DNA of 64,000 nt from JAAGZL01 sp050290785 (GCA_050290785.1 JBNKIR010000007.1:1-64000), one strand, 5' to 3'; positions 35,858-44,813 are shown, counted from the stretch's first letter. Numbers and translations: made by a program. Notes: generated by a model from the letters alone, not told the origin.

Positions 35858-36704
35858 TGATCGATCATTGGCGTCGATGATCTATGAGCGCGTGGAGAGT
35901 GGCGGGCAGGATTTGCCCATCTTCAACCGTGTGGCCATAAAGCTGCAGCAGGTGCTCAAGGATGAAGATGCCTCGGTCAATCAGATTGAACGGCTGATCC
36001 TGCAGGATCAGGTCCTGGCCGGTCATGTGCTACGGTCTGCCAACTCCGCCTTCTTTGCCGGCCTCAACAGTATCGGAACCATACGTGAGGCCATTATCCG
36101 GCTGGGGATGAAACAGGTGGCAAGTCTCGTGATGATGGAGGCGCAGAAACACGCCTGCAGTTCCAACAACCCAATCATCAAAAAATATATGCCGGTCCTG
36201 TGGGGCCATGCCTATATCTCCGCCATTGGCAGTCGCTGGCTGCTGGAGCGCAGTGGGTTTAAAGAGCTTAGGGACGAGGGTTTTCTGGCCGGTCTGCTGC
36301 ATAATATCGGAGAGCTGTTTTTGCTGAAGATCATGGAGGAGATCGTTGCGGAGCTGGGCTCAGACAAGCCCTTCTCCGATGTGGTGATCAAAGAGGTCAT
36401 TGTGAGTATGCACAATGAGCAGGGTTACCAGTTGCTGAAGAATTGGAACCTGGATGAGGCCTACTGCGTCGCCGCCAGAGATCACCACAAACCATTTAGT
36501 GACGAGGATGAGGTCCTGCTGCAGGTGGTGCGACTGATCGATCAGGGTTGCGATAAGGTCGGTATAGGCGAGGAGCCGGATGATAGTATTGTGCTTGCGG
36601 TGAGTGAAGAGGCCCACATTCTGGGGATAAACGAGATTCAGTTGGCCGAATTTGAGGTCCTGCTGGAGGATACGGCCATCAAGGTTGGGCTTAAGAGGCA
36701 ATAG
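35850..36704 (+). CDS. HDOD-domain signalling protein
   Basis: A 284-residue protein dominated by an HDOD domain (LPIFNRVAIKLQQVL, then SANSAFFAGLNSIGTIREAIIRLGMKQV, and the His-containing GLLHNIGELFLLKIMEE). Related to HD-GYP phosphodiesterases but without the full metal site, so it is probably a regulator rather than an enzyme. It begins inside the last codons of the GspE-like gene, so the pair is translationally coupled and may act together, possibly on twitching or signalling. Confidence 0.85.
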   Translation: MSSDRSLASMIYERVESGGQDLPIFNRVAIKLQQVLKDEDASVNQIERLILQDQVLAGHVLRSANSAFFAGLNSIGTIREAIIRLGMKQVASLVMMEAQKHACSSNNPIIKKYMPVLWGHAYISAIGSRWLLERSGFKELRDEGFLAGLLHNIGELFLLKIMEEIVAELGSDKPFSDVVIKEVIVSMHNEQGYQLLKNWNLDEAYCVAARDHHKPFSDEDEVLLQVVRLIDQGCDKVGIGEEPDDSIVLAVSEEAHILGINEIQLAEFEVLLEDTAIKVGLKRQ

Positions 36705-36778
36705 TCCGTCCTCCCCCGATACATCAATAGAAACAGAAAACGCAAACGGTGTCTTTACATCTATTCCTCATTGGCCGC

Positions 36779-36811
36779 TTGACATAATTAATTAAACGAC
36801 CTATTAATTAT
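36779..36811 (+). promoter_or_regulatory. Promoter and inverted-repeat operator for the TetR operon
   Basis: TTGACA (36779-36784), a 17-bp spacer, and TATTAA (36802-36807) form a good sigma-70 promoter. A perfect 9-bp inverted repeat, ATAATTAAT at 36784-36792 and ATTAATTAT at 36803-36811 with a 10-bp spacer, covers the spacer and -10, just before the TetR ATG. That is the expected geometry for autorepression. Confidence 0.65.
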
Positions 36812-36814
36812 TCC

Positions 36815-37468
36815 ATGGCGAGAGAAACAAAGACCGACACTACAGAAAGAGGTCCTGGCCGACCCAGGGGCAGGGCCCCGGAGCAGAGTCGTCAGGCGTT
36901 GATCGATGCCGCAAGGGATCTCTTCTCCCGGCGCGAGTTTGCCGCCGTATCTTTGCGTCAGATCGCCGAGCGGGCCAAGGTCAATCCGGCCATGATCCAC
37001 TACCACTTCGGTGGCAAGGAGGGGTTGTACAGTGCGATGCTGGAGGAGCGTTTCGCACCCCTGTTGCAGCAACTGGAATTGTTGCCAAACGAGAGGCCCA
37101 GTCTCTCCAAATTTTTGGAATCCTACGTGCGCATGCTTGCCGCCAACCCGTGGTTGCCCAACCTGGTGGTGCGGGAGGTGCTATATGGAAAAAGCAGCTT
37201 TCGCGAGCAGTTTATCCAGCGCTTCGCGGCCCGTGCCGGGCGCATGGTCCCGACCCTGATAGATGAGGAGCGCAAGGCCGGTCGCCTGCGGACAGATCTG
37301 GATCCCGTGCTGGCCACGCTCTCTCTGTTAAGCATGGCCCTGTTTCCCTTTATCGGTCGTCCTGTGATTGAACCGGCATTGGGGTTGGAGATGGACGAGG
37401 GGTTTATCCGGCGTTGGGTCGAACACGCATTACGACTGTTTTATGAGGGAGCTGAGGTAAGGCAATGA
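36815..37468 (+). CDS. TetR/CerR-family transcriptional regulator
   Basis: A 217-residue repressor. The N-terminal HTH is FAAVSLRQIAERAKVNPAMIHYHFGGKEGLYSAML; the C-terminal domain suits CecR/CerR-type TetR proteins. It begins MARETKTDTTERGPGRPRGR, a basic arm. It leads the operon with a membrane-fusion lipoprotein, an ABC ATPase and a permease, the same gene order as E. coli cecR-ybhGFSR, so it probably represses them. Its stop overlaps the next start (ATGA). Confidence 0.9.
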   Translation: MARETKTDTTERGPGRPRGRAPEQSRQALIDAARDLFSRREFAAVSLRQIAERAKVNPAMIHYHFGGKEGLYSAMLEERFAPLLQQLELLPNERPSLSKFLESYVRMLAANPWLPNLVVREVLYGKSSFREQFIQRFAARAGRMVPTLIDEERKAGRLRTDLDPVLATLSLLSMALFPFIGRPVIEPALGLEMDEGFIRRWVEHALRLFYEGAEVRQ

Positions 37469-38226
37469 ACCGAGCAGAGATTATTCTGATAATTGTTGGA
37501 TCGCTGTTGCTGCATGCTTGTGGCTCAGGTGTGGACGGGCACATGGTGGGCGAGCTGGCCTGGGACCGGGTGGAACTCAGCAATGAGGCGGCGGAGCCGA
37601 TCAGCGCTATCCCGGTACGCGAGGGTCAGCAGGTGGCTGCCGGTGACCTGTTGGTCCAGCTCGATACCAGTCGCGCCGAGGCGGTATTGGACGGGGTCCT
37701 GGCACGGGTCACGGAGGCAGAGCGTGAGTTGGAGCGCCAGCGGCAGTTGATCAAGAAGCGGCTCACCAGCCCTGAGCAGGTGGATAGGGCGCACAGTGCC
37801 TGGGTACAGGCCAAGGCCGAGGAGCGGCAGAGCCGCCTGCTCCTGGAGCGTCTCAGCATCCGCGCCCAGCAGGGGGGGCGGGTGGACTCTCTGCCATTTG
37901 AGCCTGGTGAACGGCCGCCTGTGGGGTCGGTGCTGGCGGTGCTCTTGGTGGGTGATGCACCCTATGTCCGCCTCTATGTCCCCGAGCCGCTGCGCAGCCA
38001 TATCTCAGTGGATGATGTGGTGCGGATATTTGTGGACGGGCGCGAGCAGGGGTATACGGGCAAGGTGCGACGCATCTCCAGCGACCCGGAGTTCACCCCT
38101 TTCTACGCCCTCAGCAAGCATGATCGCAGCAAGCTGGTCTATGTGGCCGAGGTCACCCTGAACGATGCAGCAGACCTGCCTGCGGGTCTGCCGGTGGAGG
38201 GTGAATTACAGGAGAAGGAGGAGTGA
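37465..38226 (+). CDS. HlyD/YbhG-like periplasmic adaptor lipoprotein
   Basis: A 253-residue membrane-fusion protein. The lipobox LLLHACGS suggests a lipoprotein attached at Cys19. The middle has a lipoyl-like half (SAIPVREGQQVAAGDLLVQLDT), a helical hairpin (AEAVLDGVLARVTEAERELE), and the second half with VDSLPFEPGERPPVGSVLAVLL. The YbhG group partners an ABC exporter; here the ATPase and permease follow in the same operon with ATGA/GTGA overlaps. Substrate unknown. Confidence 0.85.
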   Translation: MNRAEIILIIVGSLLLHACGSGVDGHMVGELAWDRVELSNEAAEPISAIPVREGQQVAAGDLLVQLDTSRAEAVLDGVLARVTEAERELERQRQLIKKRLTSPEQVDRAHSAWVQAKAEERQSRLLLERLSIRAQQGGRVDSLPFEPGERPPVGSVLAVLLVGDAPYVRLYVPEPLRSHISVDDVVRIFVDGREQGYTGKVRRISSDPEFTPFYALSKHDRSKLVYVAEVTLNDAADLPAGLPVEGELQEKEE

Positions 38227-39164
38227 GTGACTCCGCCATCGTCACCCGCGACCTGACCCGGCGCTTCGGCGATCTGGTGGCGGTAGATCATATCAATCTG
38301 AATATCCCCCGTTCCCAGATCTACGGCTTTCTCGGTCCCAACGGATCGGGGAAGTCCACCAGCATCCGCATGCTGTGCGGTCTGCTCATCCCGAGCGAGG
38401 GCGAGGCCGAGGTGCTGGGTCTGCGGGTCCCGGGGCAGGCCGAGGAGTTGAAGCACAAGATCGGATACATGACCCAGAAATTCTCCCTCTATGAAGACCT
38501 CACCACCTGGGAGAATCTGCAGTTTATCGCCGAGATCTACTGTCTGCCCTCTGGTCGGAGACGTAGCCGCATCGAAGAGCTGCTGCACGACTACCACCTG
38601 GAGGAGTTGCGCGACCGGCGCGCCGGCAACATGAGCGGCGGCCAACGCCAACGACTGGCCCTGGCAGCGGCAATCCTGCATGAACCTGAGCTGCTGTTTC
38701 TGGATGAACCAACATCGGCTGTGGATCCCAAGAGTCGACGCGATTTCTGGGAGAGCCTGTTTGAGCTGTCCAACGGAGGCACCACCATCCTGGTCTCCAC
38801 CCACTACATGGATGAGGCGGAGCGCTGTCATGGTCTGGCAATCCTGGATCGTGGTGTGATCGTGGCCGATGGCAGTCCGGACGAACTGGAGGAGCGCATC
38901 GACGCATGGGTGGTGGAGGTGTCAACGCATGATGCCATTGCGGCGCGCCATGCCCTGGAGGGTCAACCCGGTGTGTTCAGTGTTACCCAACTGGGGGCGC
39001 GGCTGCGTGTGTTGTTGGAGAAGGAGAGGCCTGAACCTGAGCGACAGGTGCGGGAAGCCATGCGCTCCGCTGCAGTGGAGGGTGAGGCCCTACTTACACC
39101 GCCCAACCTGGAGGATGTGTTCGTTGCGGCCACCCAGGGGCGGTATCAGGAGGAGATGGCATGA
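38223..39164 (+). CDS. ABC exporter ATPase subunit (YbhF-like)
   Basis: A 313-residue ABC ATPase. GPNGSGKSTS (Walker A), MSGGQRQRLALAAA (signature), LLFLDEPTSAVDP (Walker B) and the H-loop in VSTHYMDEAERC are intact. The start is GTG, overlapping the previous stop. E. coli YbhF has two fused ATPase halves; this protein has one, so it would work as a homodimer. The C-terminal ~90 residues are an extra domain typical of this exporter type. Confidence 0.92.
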   Translation: MSDSAIVTRDLTRRFGDLVAVDHINLNIPRSQIYGFLGPNGSGKSTSIRMLCGLLIPSEGEAEVLGLRVPGQAEELKHKIGYMTQKFSLYEDLTTWENLQFIAEIYCLPSGRRRSRIEELLHDYHLEELRDRRAGNMSGGQRQRLALAAAILHEPELLFLDEPTSAVDPKSRRDFWESLFELSNGGTTILVSTHYMDEAERCHGLAILDRGVIVADGSPDELEERIDAWVVEVSTHDAIAARHALEGQPGVFSVTQLGARLRVLLEKERPEPERQVREAMRSAAVEGEALLTPPNLEDVFVAATQGRYQEEMA

Positions 39165-40261
39165 ACTGCAGAAGCCGCTTGTTGGCGATAGCGCGCAAAG
39201 AGGTGCGCCAGCTGGGACGGGACCGTCTCACCTTCGGCATGATCGTGGGTATCCCCCTGATGCAGATCATGCTATTCGGCTATGCCATTAACACCGATGT
39301 GCGCCACCTGCGCGCCGGGGTGGCCGATATGGCGGGTACCGAACTTTCACGTCAGCTGGTGTCGCAGGCCCGCGCCTCGCAGATACTGGAGCCGGTGCGT
39401 ACCGCGCGTGACTCTCAGGAACTGTCCGAGATGCTGCGTCGGGGCGAGATCGCCGTCGGCATATCTATTCCGTCCGATTTCGAACGCCGTCTGCAACAAC
39501 CTGAACGTGCCGCAGCCCAACTGCTGGTGGATGGCTCAGATCCGATGGTACTCAGCGCGGCCCGTCAGCTCAGCCAGATGCAACTGAGTCACGATACTAC
39601 ACTGAAGCCAAGGCAGACCGGCAAGCTGTTCGAGATCTACAATCCATACAATCCTGAGAGGCGCTCATCGGTGCATATCGTGCCGGGTCTGATCGGGGTG
39701 ATCCTGACTATGACCATGGTGATGTTCACCGCCATGGCCATAGTGCGTGAGCGTGAGCGCGGCAATCTGGAACTGCTGATCAATACCCCGGTGCGCAACA
39801 GTGAGTTGATGGTGGGTAAGATACTCCCATATATCTTTATAGGGCTGGTCCAGGTCACCCTGATACTGTTGCTGGGGTATCTGCTGTTTGATGTGCCGGT
39901 GGAGGGGGATCTGCTCGATGTCTATCTGGCGGCATTGGTCTTTATTGCAGCCAACCTGAGCCTGGGACTGGTCATATCCACGGTGGCTCAGAGTCAGTTT
40001 CAGGCCATGCAGATCACCTTTTTCTTCTTTCTGCCGTCGATCCTGCTCTCCGGTTTTATGTTTCCCTTTGACGGCATGCCAAGGGCGGCCCAGTACATCG
40101 CCGAACTGCTGCCATTGACCCACTTTACCCGCCTGATCCACGGGATAGTATCGCGTGGTACCGGCATAGGTGAACTGATGTCGGAGATCTATGCCCTCAT
40201 CGCCTTTGCCAGTGTCACTCTGACCCTGGCCACCCTGCGTTTCCATAAGCGTCTGGATTAG
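39161..40261 (+). CDS. ABC-2 type permease (YbhS/YbhR-like)
   Basis: A 366-residue permease. One N-terminal membrane segment (~23-42), a large periplasmic loop (~45-170), and about five C-terminal segments, the layout of ABC-2 exporters. E. coli has two such permeases, YbhS and YbhR; only one is present here, so a homodimer is likely. It overlaps the ATPase gene by 4 bp and is the last gene of the operon. Confidence 0.9.
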   Translation: MNCRSRLLAIARKEVRQLGRDRLTFGMIVGIPLMQIMLFGYAINTDVRHLRAGVADMAGTELSRQLVSQARASQILEPVRTARDSQELSEMLRRGEIAVGISIPSDFERRLQQPERAAAQLLVDGSDPMVLSAARQLSQMQLSHDTTLKPRQTGKLFEIYNPYNPERRSSVHIVPGLIGVILTMTMVMFTAMAIVRERERGNLELLINTPVRNSELMVGKILPYIFIGLVQVTLILLLGYLLFDVPVEGDLLDVYLAALVFIAANLSLGLVISTVAQSQFQAMQITFFFFLPSILLSGFMFPFDGMPRAAQYIAELLPLTHFTRLIHGIVSRGTGIGELMSEIYALIAFASVTLTLATLRFHKRLD

Positions 40262-40316
40262 TGCGTCCTAACTTTTTCTATACTTAACTAATGGTGTAAC
40301 AACGCAGGGTAGATCG

Positions 40317-41741
40317 ATGAGTAGGGTAATCAAAAGAGTCATGTATATTTTAGGCGGATTGACCCTGTTGCTGGCTGTCATGGCAGCGGCCTTGATCATT
40401 TTTGTAAATCCCGATGACTACAAATCCCAGTTGCAGACCACTGCGTCAGAGGTCCTGGGTATGGAAGTGGATATTGGGGGCGGGCTTGGCATAGGATTTT
40501 ATCCTGGTCTGCGCCTCACAGCAGCGGATGTGCAAATAGCCAATCAGGGCAAGGGACTTGTTGTCGTAAAGAAGCTTAGGGTTGGGCTGGAGCTTATTCC
40601 TTTGTTACGGGATAAGGTGCGTATTACCGATGTCTCGCTGATACGCCCCAGGGTCACCATCGAGCGCAGTGCAAACGGCCGCTACAATTTCGACAGGGAG
40701 CAGACGGTGCAGGCCTCATTGCCGCCGGTCGAGTTGCCCAGGATTACTATTGTAGACGGCGCCCTCAGCTACCTGGACAGAGGGTCTGATGCCAGGATGG
40801 AACTCGCGGGGTGTGACCTGAAGCTGCGTGACCTGCGTCTTGGGGGCGGGGATATGGATGTGATGAAGGGTCTTTTTCTAAAGGCCGGACTCTCTTGCGA
40901 AAAGATTCGAATAAATGAGTATCGGGCGTCCAATCTCAGGCTTGCGTTCGAGGTAAAAAATGGTCTCTTCCATATCAAGCCAATCAGCATGAATGTGTTT
41001 GGTGGGACAGGTACAGGCGACATTCTGGCCGACTATTCCAGCCAGGTTGCAAACTACCGGGTTCGTCTCGCCCTGCCTGGGCTGCGTATAGAGGAGGTGC
41101 TAAAGGCCCAATCATCGAAGATGGTCCTGGAGGGCCCGATGGACTTCACCATGAACCTCACGATGCAGGGTAATGGTTCCAGGCAGGTGCAGCAGAGTGC
41201 CCATGGGGATGTCGTGCTGCAGGGCAATAACCTCAAGCTCCATGGACATGATCTGGATCTGGAGTTGGACCGGTATGAGTCCAGTCAAAACTTCAGTCTC
41301 CTGGATATGGGGGCGCTGTTTGTCGCAGGTCCGGTCGGCATGGCGGTCACCAAGGGTCGTGATTTCGCCGGCGTGCTTCAAGGCTCGGATGGCGTTGGCG
41401 CCATAGGTACCTTTGTCTCCCGCTGGAAGGTCAGGCGTGGTGTGATGCACGCCCAGGATGTGGCCATGGCCACTAAAAGGCACCGCATGGCCCTCCTTGG
41501 TGGACTTGATATGGTCAACGGACGTTTTGTTGATGTAACCCTGGCCCTGATTGATCATCAGGGCTGTGCTGAGGTGCAACAGAAGATCAGTGGACCTTTT
41601 GAGAATCCGTCGGTGCAGCAACCCAGCATCATAAAGTCCGTCGCCGGTCCTGTGCTCAAGCTGTTGGAGAAGGGGAGAAAACTTCTGCCGGGAAGCGGGT
41701 GTCGGGTGATCTACTCCGGTTCGGTGGCGCCGCCACGCTAG
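40317..41741 (+). CDS. AsmA-family inner-membrane/periplasmic protein
   Basis: A 474-residue protein with one N-terminal membrane segment (~10-29: YILGGLTLLLAVMAAALIIF), followed by the AsmA N-terminal pattern NPDDYKSQLQTTASEVLGMEVDI, then a long beta-rich part with repeated amphipathic strands. AsmA-like proteins are thought to be bridge-like lipid carriers between membranes. It is shorter than E. coli AsmA (617 residues). It follows the exporter operon by 55 bp and converges on the PBP7-type gene. Confidence 0.88.
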   Translation: MSRVIKRVMYILGGLTLLLAVMAAALIIFVNPDDYKSQLQTTASEVLGMEVDIGGGLGIGFYPGLRLTAADVQIANQGKGLVVVKKLRVGLELIPLLRDKVRITDVSLIRPRVTIERSANGRYNFDREQTVQASLPPVELPRITIVDGALSYLDRGSDARMELAGCDLKLRDLRLGGGDMDVMKGLFLKAGLSCEKIRINEYRASNLRLAFEVKNGLFHIKPISMNVFGGTGTGDILADYSSQVANYRVRLALPGLRIEEVLKAQSSKMVLEGPMDFTMNLTMQGNGSRQVQQSAHGDVVLQGNNLKLHGHDLDLELDRYESSQNFSLLDMGALFVAGPVGMAVTKGRDFAGVLQGSDGVGAIGTFVSRWKVRRGVMHAQDVAMATKRHRMALLGGLDMVNGRFVDVTLALIDHQGCAEVQQKISGPFENPSVQQPSIIKSVAGPVLKLLEKGRKLLPGSGCRVIYSGSVAPPR

Positions 41742-41749
41742 TACACAGG

Positions 41750-42673
41750 TTACCCGGCGTGTCCCCGTTCCTTGGGCGCATGTTCAATCCAGAACCGTAT
41801 GCGATCGGCGTCGGCAAAGCGGGTGAGTCTGCCCTCTGAGTCCAGCAGGACGATAATGGTAGGTCGATTGGCGACCTTGGCCTGCATCACCAGACATCTG
41901 CCCGCCTCTTTGATGTATCCGGTCTTGGACAGGCTGATCTTCCAGTTGGACTTGCGCACCAGCTTATTGGTATTGCGGAAGGTCTCAGGTTTGCTGTTCA
42001 GGGTAACGGTGTATTTTGGCGTAGTGGTGTATTTGCGGATCAGCGGATATTTGTGGGCGGCTGCGACCATGCGGGCCAGATCGTGGGCGCAGGAGACATT
42101 GGCCGAGTTAAGGCCGGTCGCCTCTTTGAAGCGGGTCTCTTTCAATCCCAGGTCACGCGCCTTTTTGTTCATGGCGGCGACAAAGGCCTTGCGGCCGCCG
42201 GGATAGTGGCGGGAGAGGGCAGAGGCGGCGCGGTTCTCCGATGCCATCAGGGCCAGGCGCAGCATGGTCCTGCGGCTGAGCTTGGTGCCGATATTAAGGC
42301 GCGACCCGGTATTCTTGATGGTATCCAGATCATCTTTGGTGATGGTCAGCTTTTCTCCCATGTCCAGTTTGGCGTCCAGTACCACCATGGCGGTCATTAG
42401 CTTGGAGATGGACGCGATCGGCACTACCGCGTCGGCATTTTTTTCGTACAGCACCTTGCCGTTGGTCGGGTCGGTTACAAAGACCGAGGACGAGCGTAGC
42501 CCTGGATTTTTGCTCCACCTCTTCAGCGGGTTGGATTTCTGCGGTGTCGGGTTATCGACGGTAGAGTTGTGGACGGAGAATATATCTTCTCTCAGGTCGG
42601 CAACGGCGATGCCGCCAGGAGATGCGATTGCCAGTCCTAATACCGCTATTGGCAGGATAAGTGTCCTTTTCAT
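41750..42673 (-). CDS. pbpG: D-alanyl-D-alanine endopeptidase, PBP7-type
   Basis: A 307-residue S11-family peptidase with a signal peptide (~1-25, ending VADL). The active-site triad is complete: SISK with Ser88 and Lys91, SEN at 145-147, and KTG near residue 255. PBP7 enzymes cut D-Ala-meso-DAP cross-links of periplasmic peptidoglycan. Length matches PbpG (about 310). It converges with the AsmA gene, 8 bp apart, so the 3' ends overlap little. Confidence 0.93.
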   Translation of the reverse strand: MKRTLILPIAVLGLAIASPGGIAVADLREDIFSVHNSTVDNPTPQKSNPLKRWSKNPGLRSSSVFVTDPTNGKVLYEKNADAVVPIASISKLMTAMVVLDAKLDMGEKLTITKDDLDTIKNTGSRLNIGTKLSRRTMLRLALMASENRAASALSRHYPGGRKAFVAAMNKKARDLGLKETRFKEATGLNSANVSCAHDLARMVAAAHKYPLIRKYTTTPKYTVTLNSKPETFRNTNKLVRKSNWKISLSKTGYIKEAGRCLVMQAKVANRPTIIVLLDSEGRLTRFADADRIRFWIEHAPKERGHAG

Positions 42674-43071
42674 GCTGTTCCCCGACGCAAAACGCTTACA
42701 TCAAAATAGAATTTAGAATAGTTATCGGCAAATGATCCGTTAGATTTAATAGGATAGCAGAAATCAAGGGGTCAGAGTGCTTGAAAAGCTGATTCATCCC
42801 CGGCAAAAGCCTGCCGCGCGTTTGACTGACCAGTCCATAAGCGAAATCAACCTTCAGCAGACATGGGTAAATGTACGCAAGGTGAGCAGCTATGATAAAT
42901 CTTCGTGGATTGGCCTGATACACCATAGAACCAGCAATAAAGATTATTCTTCTTCTATACTTCGGAATGATGGTTTATGGAAGATTTGTTTACAAATCGC
43001 TTTTCGAACCGTCATTCATGGATTACCTCAATATGAGGCGAATTTGATAAACAACTCAAAAAGGATTAGCT
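42674..43071. other. Intergenic region between pbpG and the collar operon
   Basis: About 400 bp; probably holds divergent promoters. A ggggtcagagt half-site lies at 42768-42778. A 121-codon frame (42777-43142) runs into the collar gene in another frame and has no features, so it is not called. Confidence 0.5.
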
Positions 43072-43629
43072 ATGGAAACATTTATGGGATTCATTTCACC
43101 CTTCCCCTGGAACTGGCCACCACGCAACTGGACGAATTGTGAAGGACAATTGCTGCCGATTGCGCAGTACAACGCCCTCTTCGCACTTCTCGGGGTCACT
43201 TTTGGTGGTGATGCCAGAAATAATTTCGGCATACCAGATCTGCGCGGCAGGCAGATTGTCGGCATGGGGTATGGCCCAGGACTCACTCCGCGAATGGTTG
43301 GAGAGTGGTTTGGCGCTGAATATGTAACATTGACCTCAAATAATCTTCCGGCACACACGCATACTATGACCGCCAGCAATACCGATGCCGAGGATTTGAC
43401 GCAAACACCGGAAGCACACTGGACGCTAGGCGCCGCGGCAACAATCACTGGGGGACGTACACCGGTAACCACGCCGGTACAGATGTATGGACCGCCCGAT
43501 CCTGACACTCCGGTACAAAGCGCACCGAGTTCCATCGCCGGACACAATACACCGGTTGGAACAATGCCACCTGCCTTGTGCCTCAATTTCTGCATCGCAC
43601 TGTTTGGCATTTTTCCCAGCCGTAACTAA
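43072..43629 (+). CDS. Phage tail-collar domain protein (Mdp-like)
   Basis: A 185-residue protein beginning METFMGFISPFPWNWPP. The Tail_collar fold is shown by NCEGQLLPIAQYNALFALLG, FGIPDLRGRQIVG and LPAHTHTM, followed by a Pro/Thr-rich tail and MPPALCLNFCIALFGIFPSRN. Such proteins are known near-isolated from phage, as in cyanobacterial microcystin-dependent proteins. aaagga lies before the ATG. It heads an operon with DUF6916-like, hydroxylase, Nif11-like and sulfotransferase genes; its Pro/Thr-rich tail could be a substrate for their products. No other phage genes are present. Confidence 0.88.
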   Translation: METFMGFISPFPWNWPPRNWTNCEGQLLPIAQYNALFALLGVTFGGDARNNFGIPDLRGRQIVGMGYGPGLTPRMVGEWFGAEYVTLTSNNLPAHTHTMTASNTDAEDLTQTPEAHWTLGAAATITGGRTPVTTPVQMYGPPDPDTPVQSAPSSIAGHNTPVGTMPPALCLNFCIALFGIFPSRN

Positions 43630-43643
43630 CTGACATCTGTCGT

Positions 43644-43667
43644 TACGCGCGCCTGCGGGCGCGCGTA
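43644..43667 (+). other. GC-rich intercistronic hairpin without T-run
   Basis: Perfect 10-bp stem tacgcgcgcc/ggcgcgcgta with loop tgcg, lying 14 bp after the collar gene and before the next ribosome site. With no T-run it is more likely an mRNA-stabilising or processing element than a terminator. Confidence 0.7.
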
Positions 43668-43685
43668 TTCAAGGAGGATATACAC

Positions 43686-44006
43686 ATGAAGATTGATACA
43701 CTCACCAGCGCCCCATTCGCAGCACTCATCGGAAAAAAACTAATTGTAGAAGCTGCCGAATCAGAAGTACCCCTGGATGTAATAGGAGTAAATGAGAACC
43801 AACTGGCCGCCGGGCCCAATTCGCAACGCACACCATTTAGCGTAATGTTACGTGGCCCGGAGTCACCCTGCCTCGCCAACGGCCACTACCACATAAAAGC
43901 AGACAACGATGAAGCCTGGCGATTACAAGGTATTTACCTGAATCGCATTATCCCGCCGGGCAACTCCGATGGAACTGGCATATTCTATCAACTGGTTTTC
44001 GGCTAA
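43686..44006 (+). CDS. Small soluble protein, DUF6916-like
   Basis: A 106-residue protein with an excellent ribosome site (aaggagg, 8 bp before the ATG). It is beta-rich (LTSAPFAALIGKKLIVEAAE, FSVMLRGPESPCLANGHYHI, YQLVFG) and resembles small proteins of the DUF6916 type that I associate with tail-collar genes; this is recognised by pattern, not by search. No signal peptide. Function unknown. Confidence 0.7.
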   Translation: MKIDTLTSAPFAALIGKKLIVEAAESEVPLDVIGVNENQLAAGPNSQRTPFSVMLRGPESPCLANGHYHIKADNDEAWRLQGIYLNRIIPPGNSDGTGIFYQLVFG

Positions 44007-44023
44007 CGCCAAGGAGTACTATC

Positions 44024-44578
44024 GTGCATCCATACATAATTAGGTTGCCGTTGCAATTCGATGCCGCCCGCTTACAGGCTGATCTTGATCAGGTGCAACC
44101 ATCAGCCTGGAAGGCCCATTTCAACGAGCGTATATACGATGGCGACTGGAGCGTGGTACCGCTACGCGCCGTACCCGGCAGCCCCATCCCCCACTTCTCG
44201 TTACCCAATGAAACAAGACAGGAAGATACCCCGCTACTGCGCAGTTGTGACTATTTTCAGCAAGTGGTGTCGTCTTTCAAATGTCGTCTGGCCTCAGTTC
44301 GCCTGTTGCGCCTGGGCGCAGGCGCAACTATCAAAGAACACTGCGACCCACTTTTAAGCCTGAATCATGAAGAGGTGCGTATCCATGTGGTGCTGAAAAC
44401 CAACCCTGAAGTAGAAGTACGCATCGATGACACGTCCATGCATTGGGCTGCGGGTGAATGTTGGTATGCAGACTTCACTAAGCCTCACAGCTTTACTAAC
44501 CGAGGGGAGAGTGATCGCATTCACATCGTACTGGACTGTGGTCTGAACGATTGGCTACGTAATACTTTGATAGCTTGA
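44024..44578 (+). CDS. Aspartyl/asparaginyl beta-hydroxylase-like oxygenase
   Basis: A 184-residue protein of the double-stranded beta-helix oxygenase type. RLLRLGAGATIKEHCDP holds H106 and D108, and FTKPHSFTNRGESDRIHIVLD holds H155, the expected iron-binding facial triad; RIHIVLD may include the co-substrate Arg. The start is GTG at 44024 with aaggag 8 bp upstream. Related enzymes hydroxylate Asp or Asn side chains in proteins using 2-oxoglutarate. In this operon a Nif11-like protein or the collar protein are possible substrates, which is an inference. Confidence 0.85.
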   Translation: MHPYIIRLPLQFDAARLQADLDQVQPSAWKAHFNERIYDGDWSVVPLRAVPGSPIPHFSLPNETRQEDTPLLRSCDYFQQVVSSFKCRLASVRLLRLGAGATIKEHCDPLLSLNHEEVRIHVVLKTNPEVEVRIDDTSMHWAAGECWYADFTKPHSFTNRGESDRIHIVLDCGLNDWLRNTLIA

Positions 44579-44594
44579 TTCGAAAGATTGCCGC

Positions 44595-44813
44595 ATGCCC
44601 GACTACGGCGATGAAATTTTCCAGATGCTGCGACGGACTGTACAGGCCGATCCAGAGCTGCAAGCACGCCTATTCAATATCTTCGATACCGATAAATTTG
44701 TATCTGCTATTTGCGAGCTGGCGTTTCAGTCAGGGCATGAATTGCAGCATGAAGAGGTGATACAAGCCATGCGCAGTGGGAGAAGCGCATGGCTTGATCG
44801 GAAACAGACATAA
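44595..44813 (+). CDS. Nif11-like small protein
   Basis: A 72-residue protein with the Nif11 pattern: VQADPELQARLFNIFDTDKF, then VSAICELAFQSGHELQHEEVI and a short tail after a Gly-Arg site. Nif11-type domains serve as leader regions of some modified peptides (RiPPs) and also occur as stand-alone proteins. Here the tail after the domain is only about a dozen residues, with no obvious core peptide, so it could instead be an accessory carrier. Its stop overlaps the next ATG by one base, so it is coupled to the sulfotransferase gene. Confidence 0.7.
   Translation: MPDYGDEIFQMLRRTVQADPELQARLFNIFDTDKFVSAICELAFQSGHELQHEEVIQAMRSGRSAWLDRKQT

Noticed and set aside
42777..43142. 121-codon ORF running into the collar gene
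   Set aside because: Out of frame with the collar gene and without features; the collar gene has its own ribosome site.
43072..43629. Prophage or tailocin indicated by the collar protein
   Set aside because: No other tail, lysis or replication genes; the neighbours are modification enzymes.
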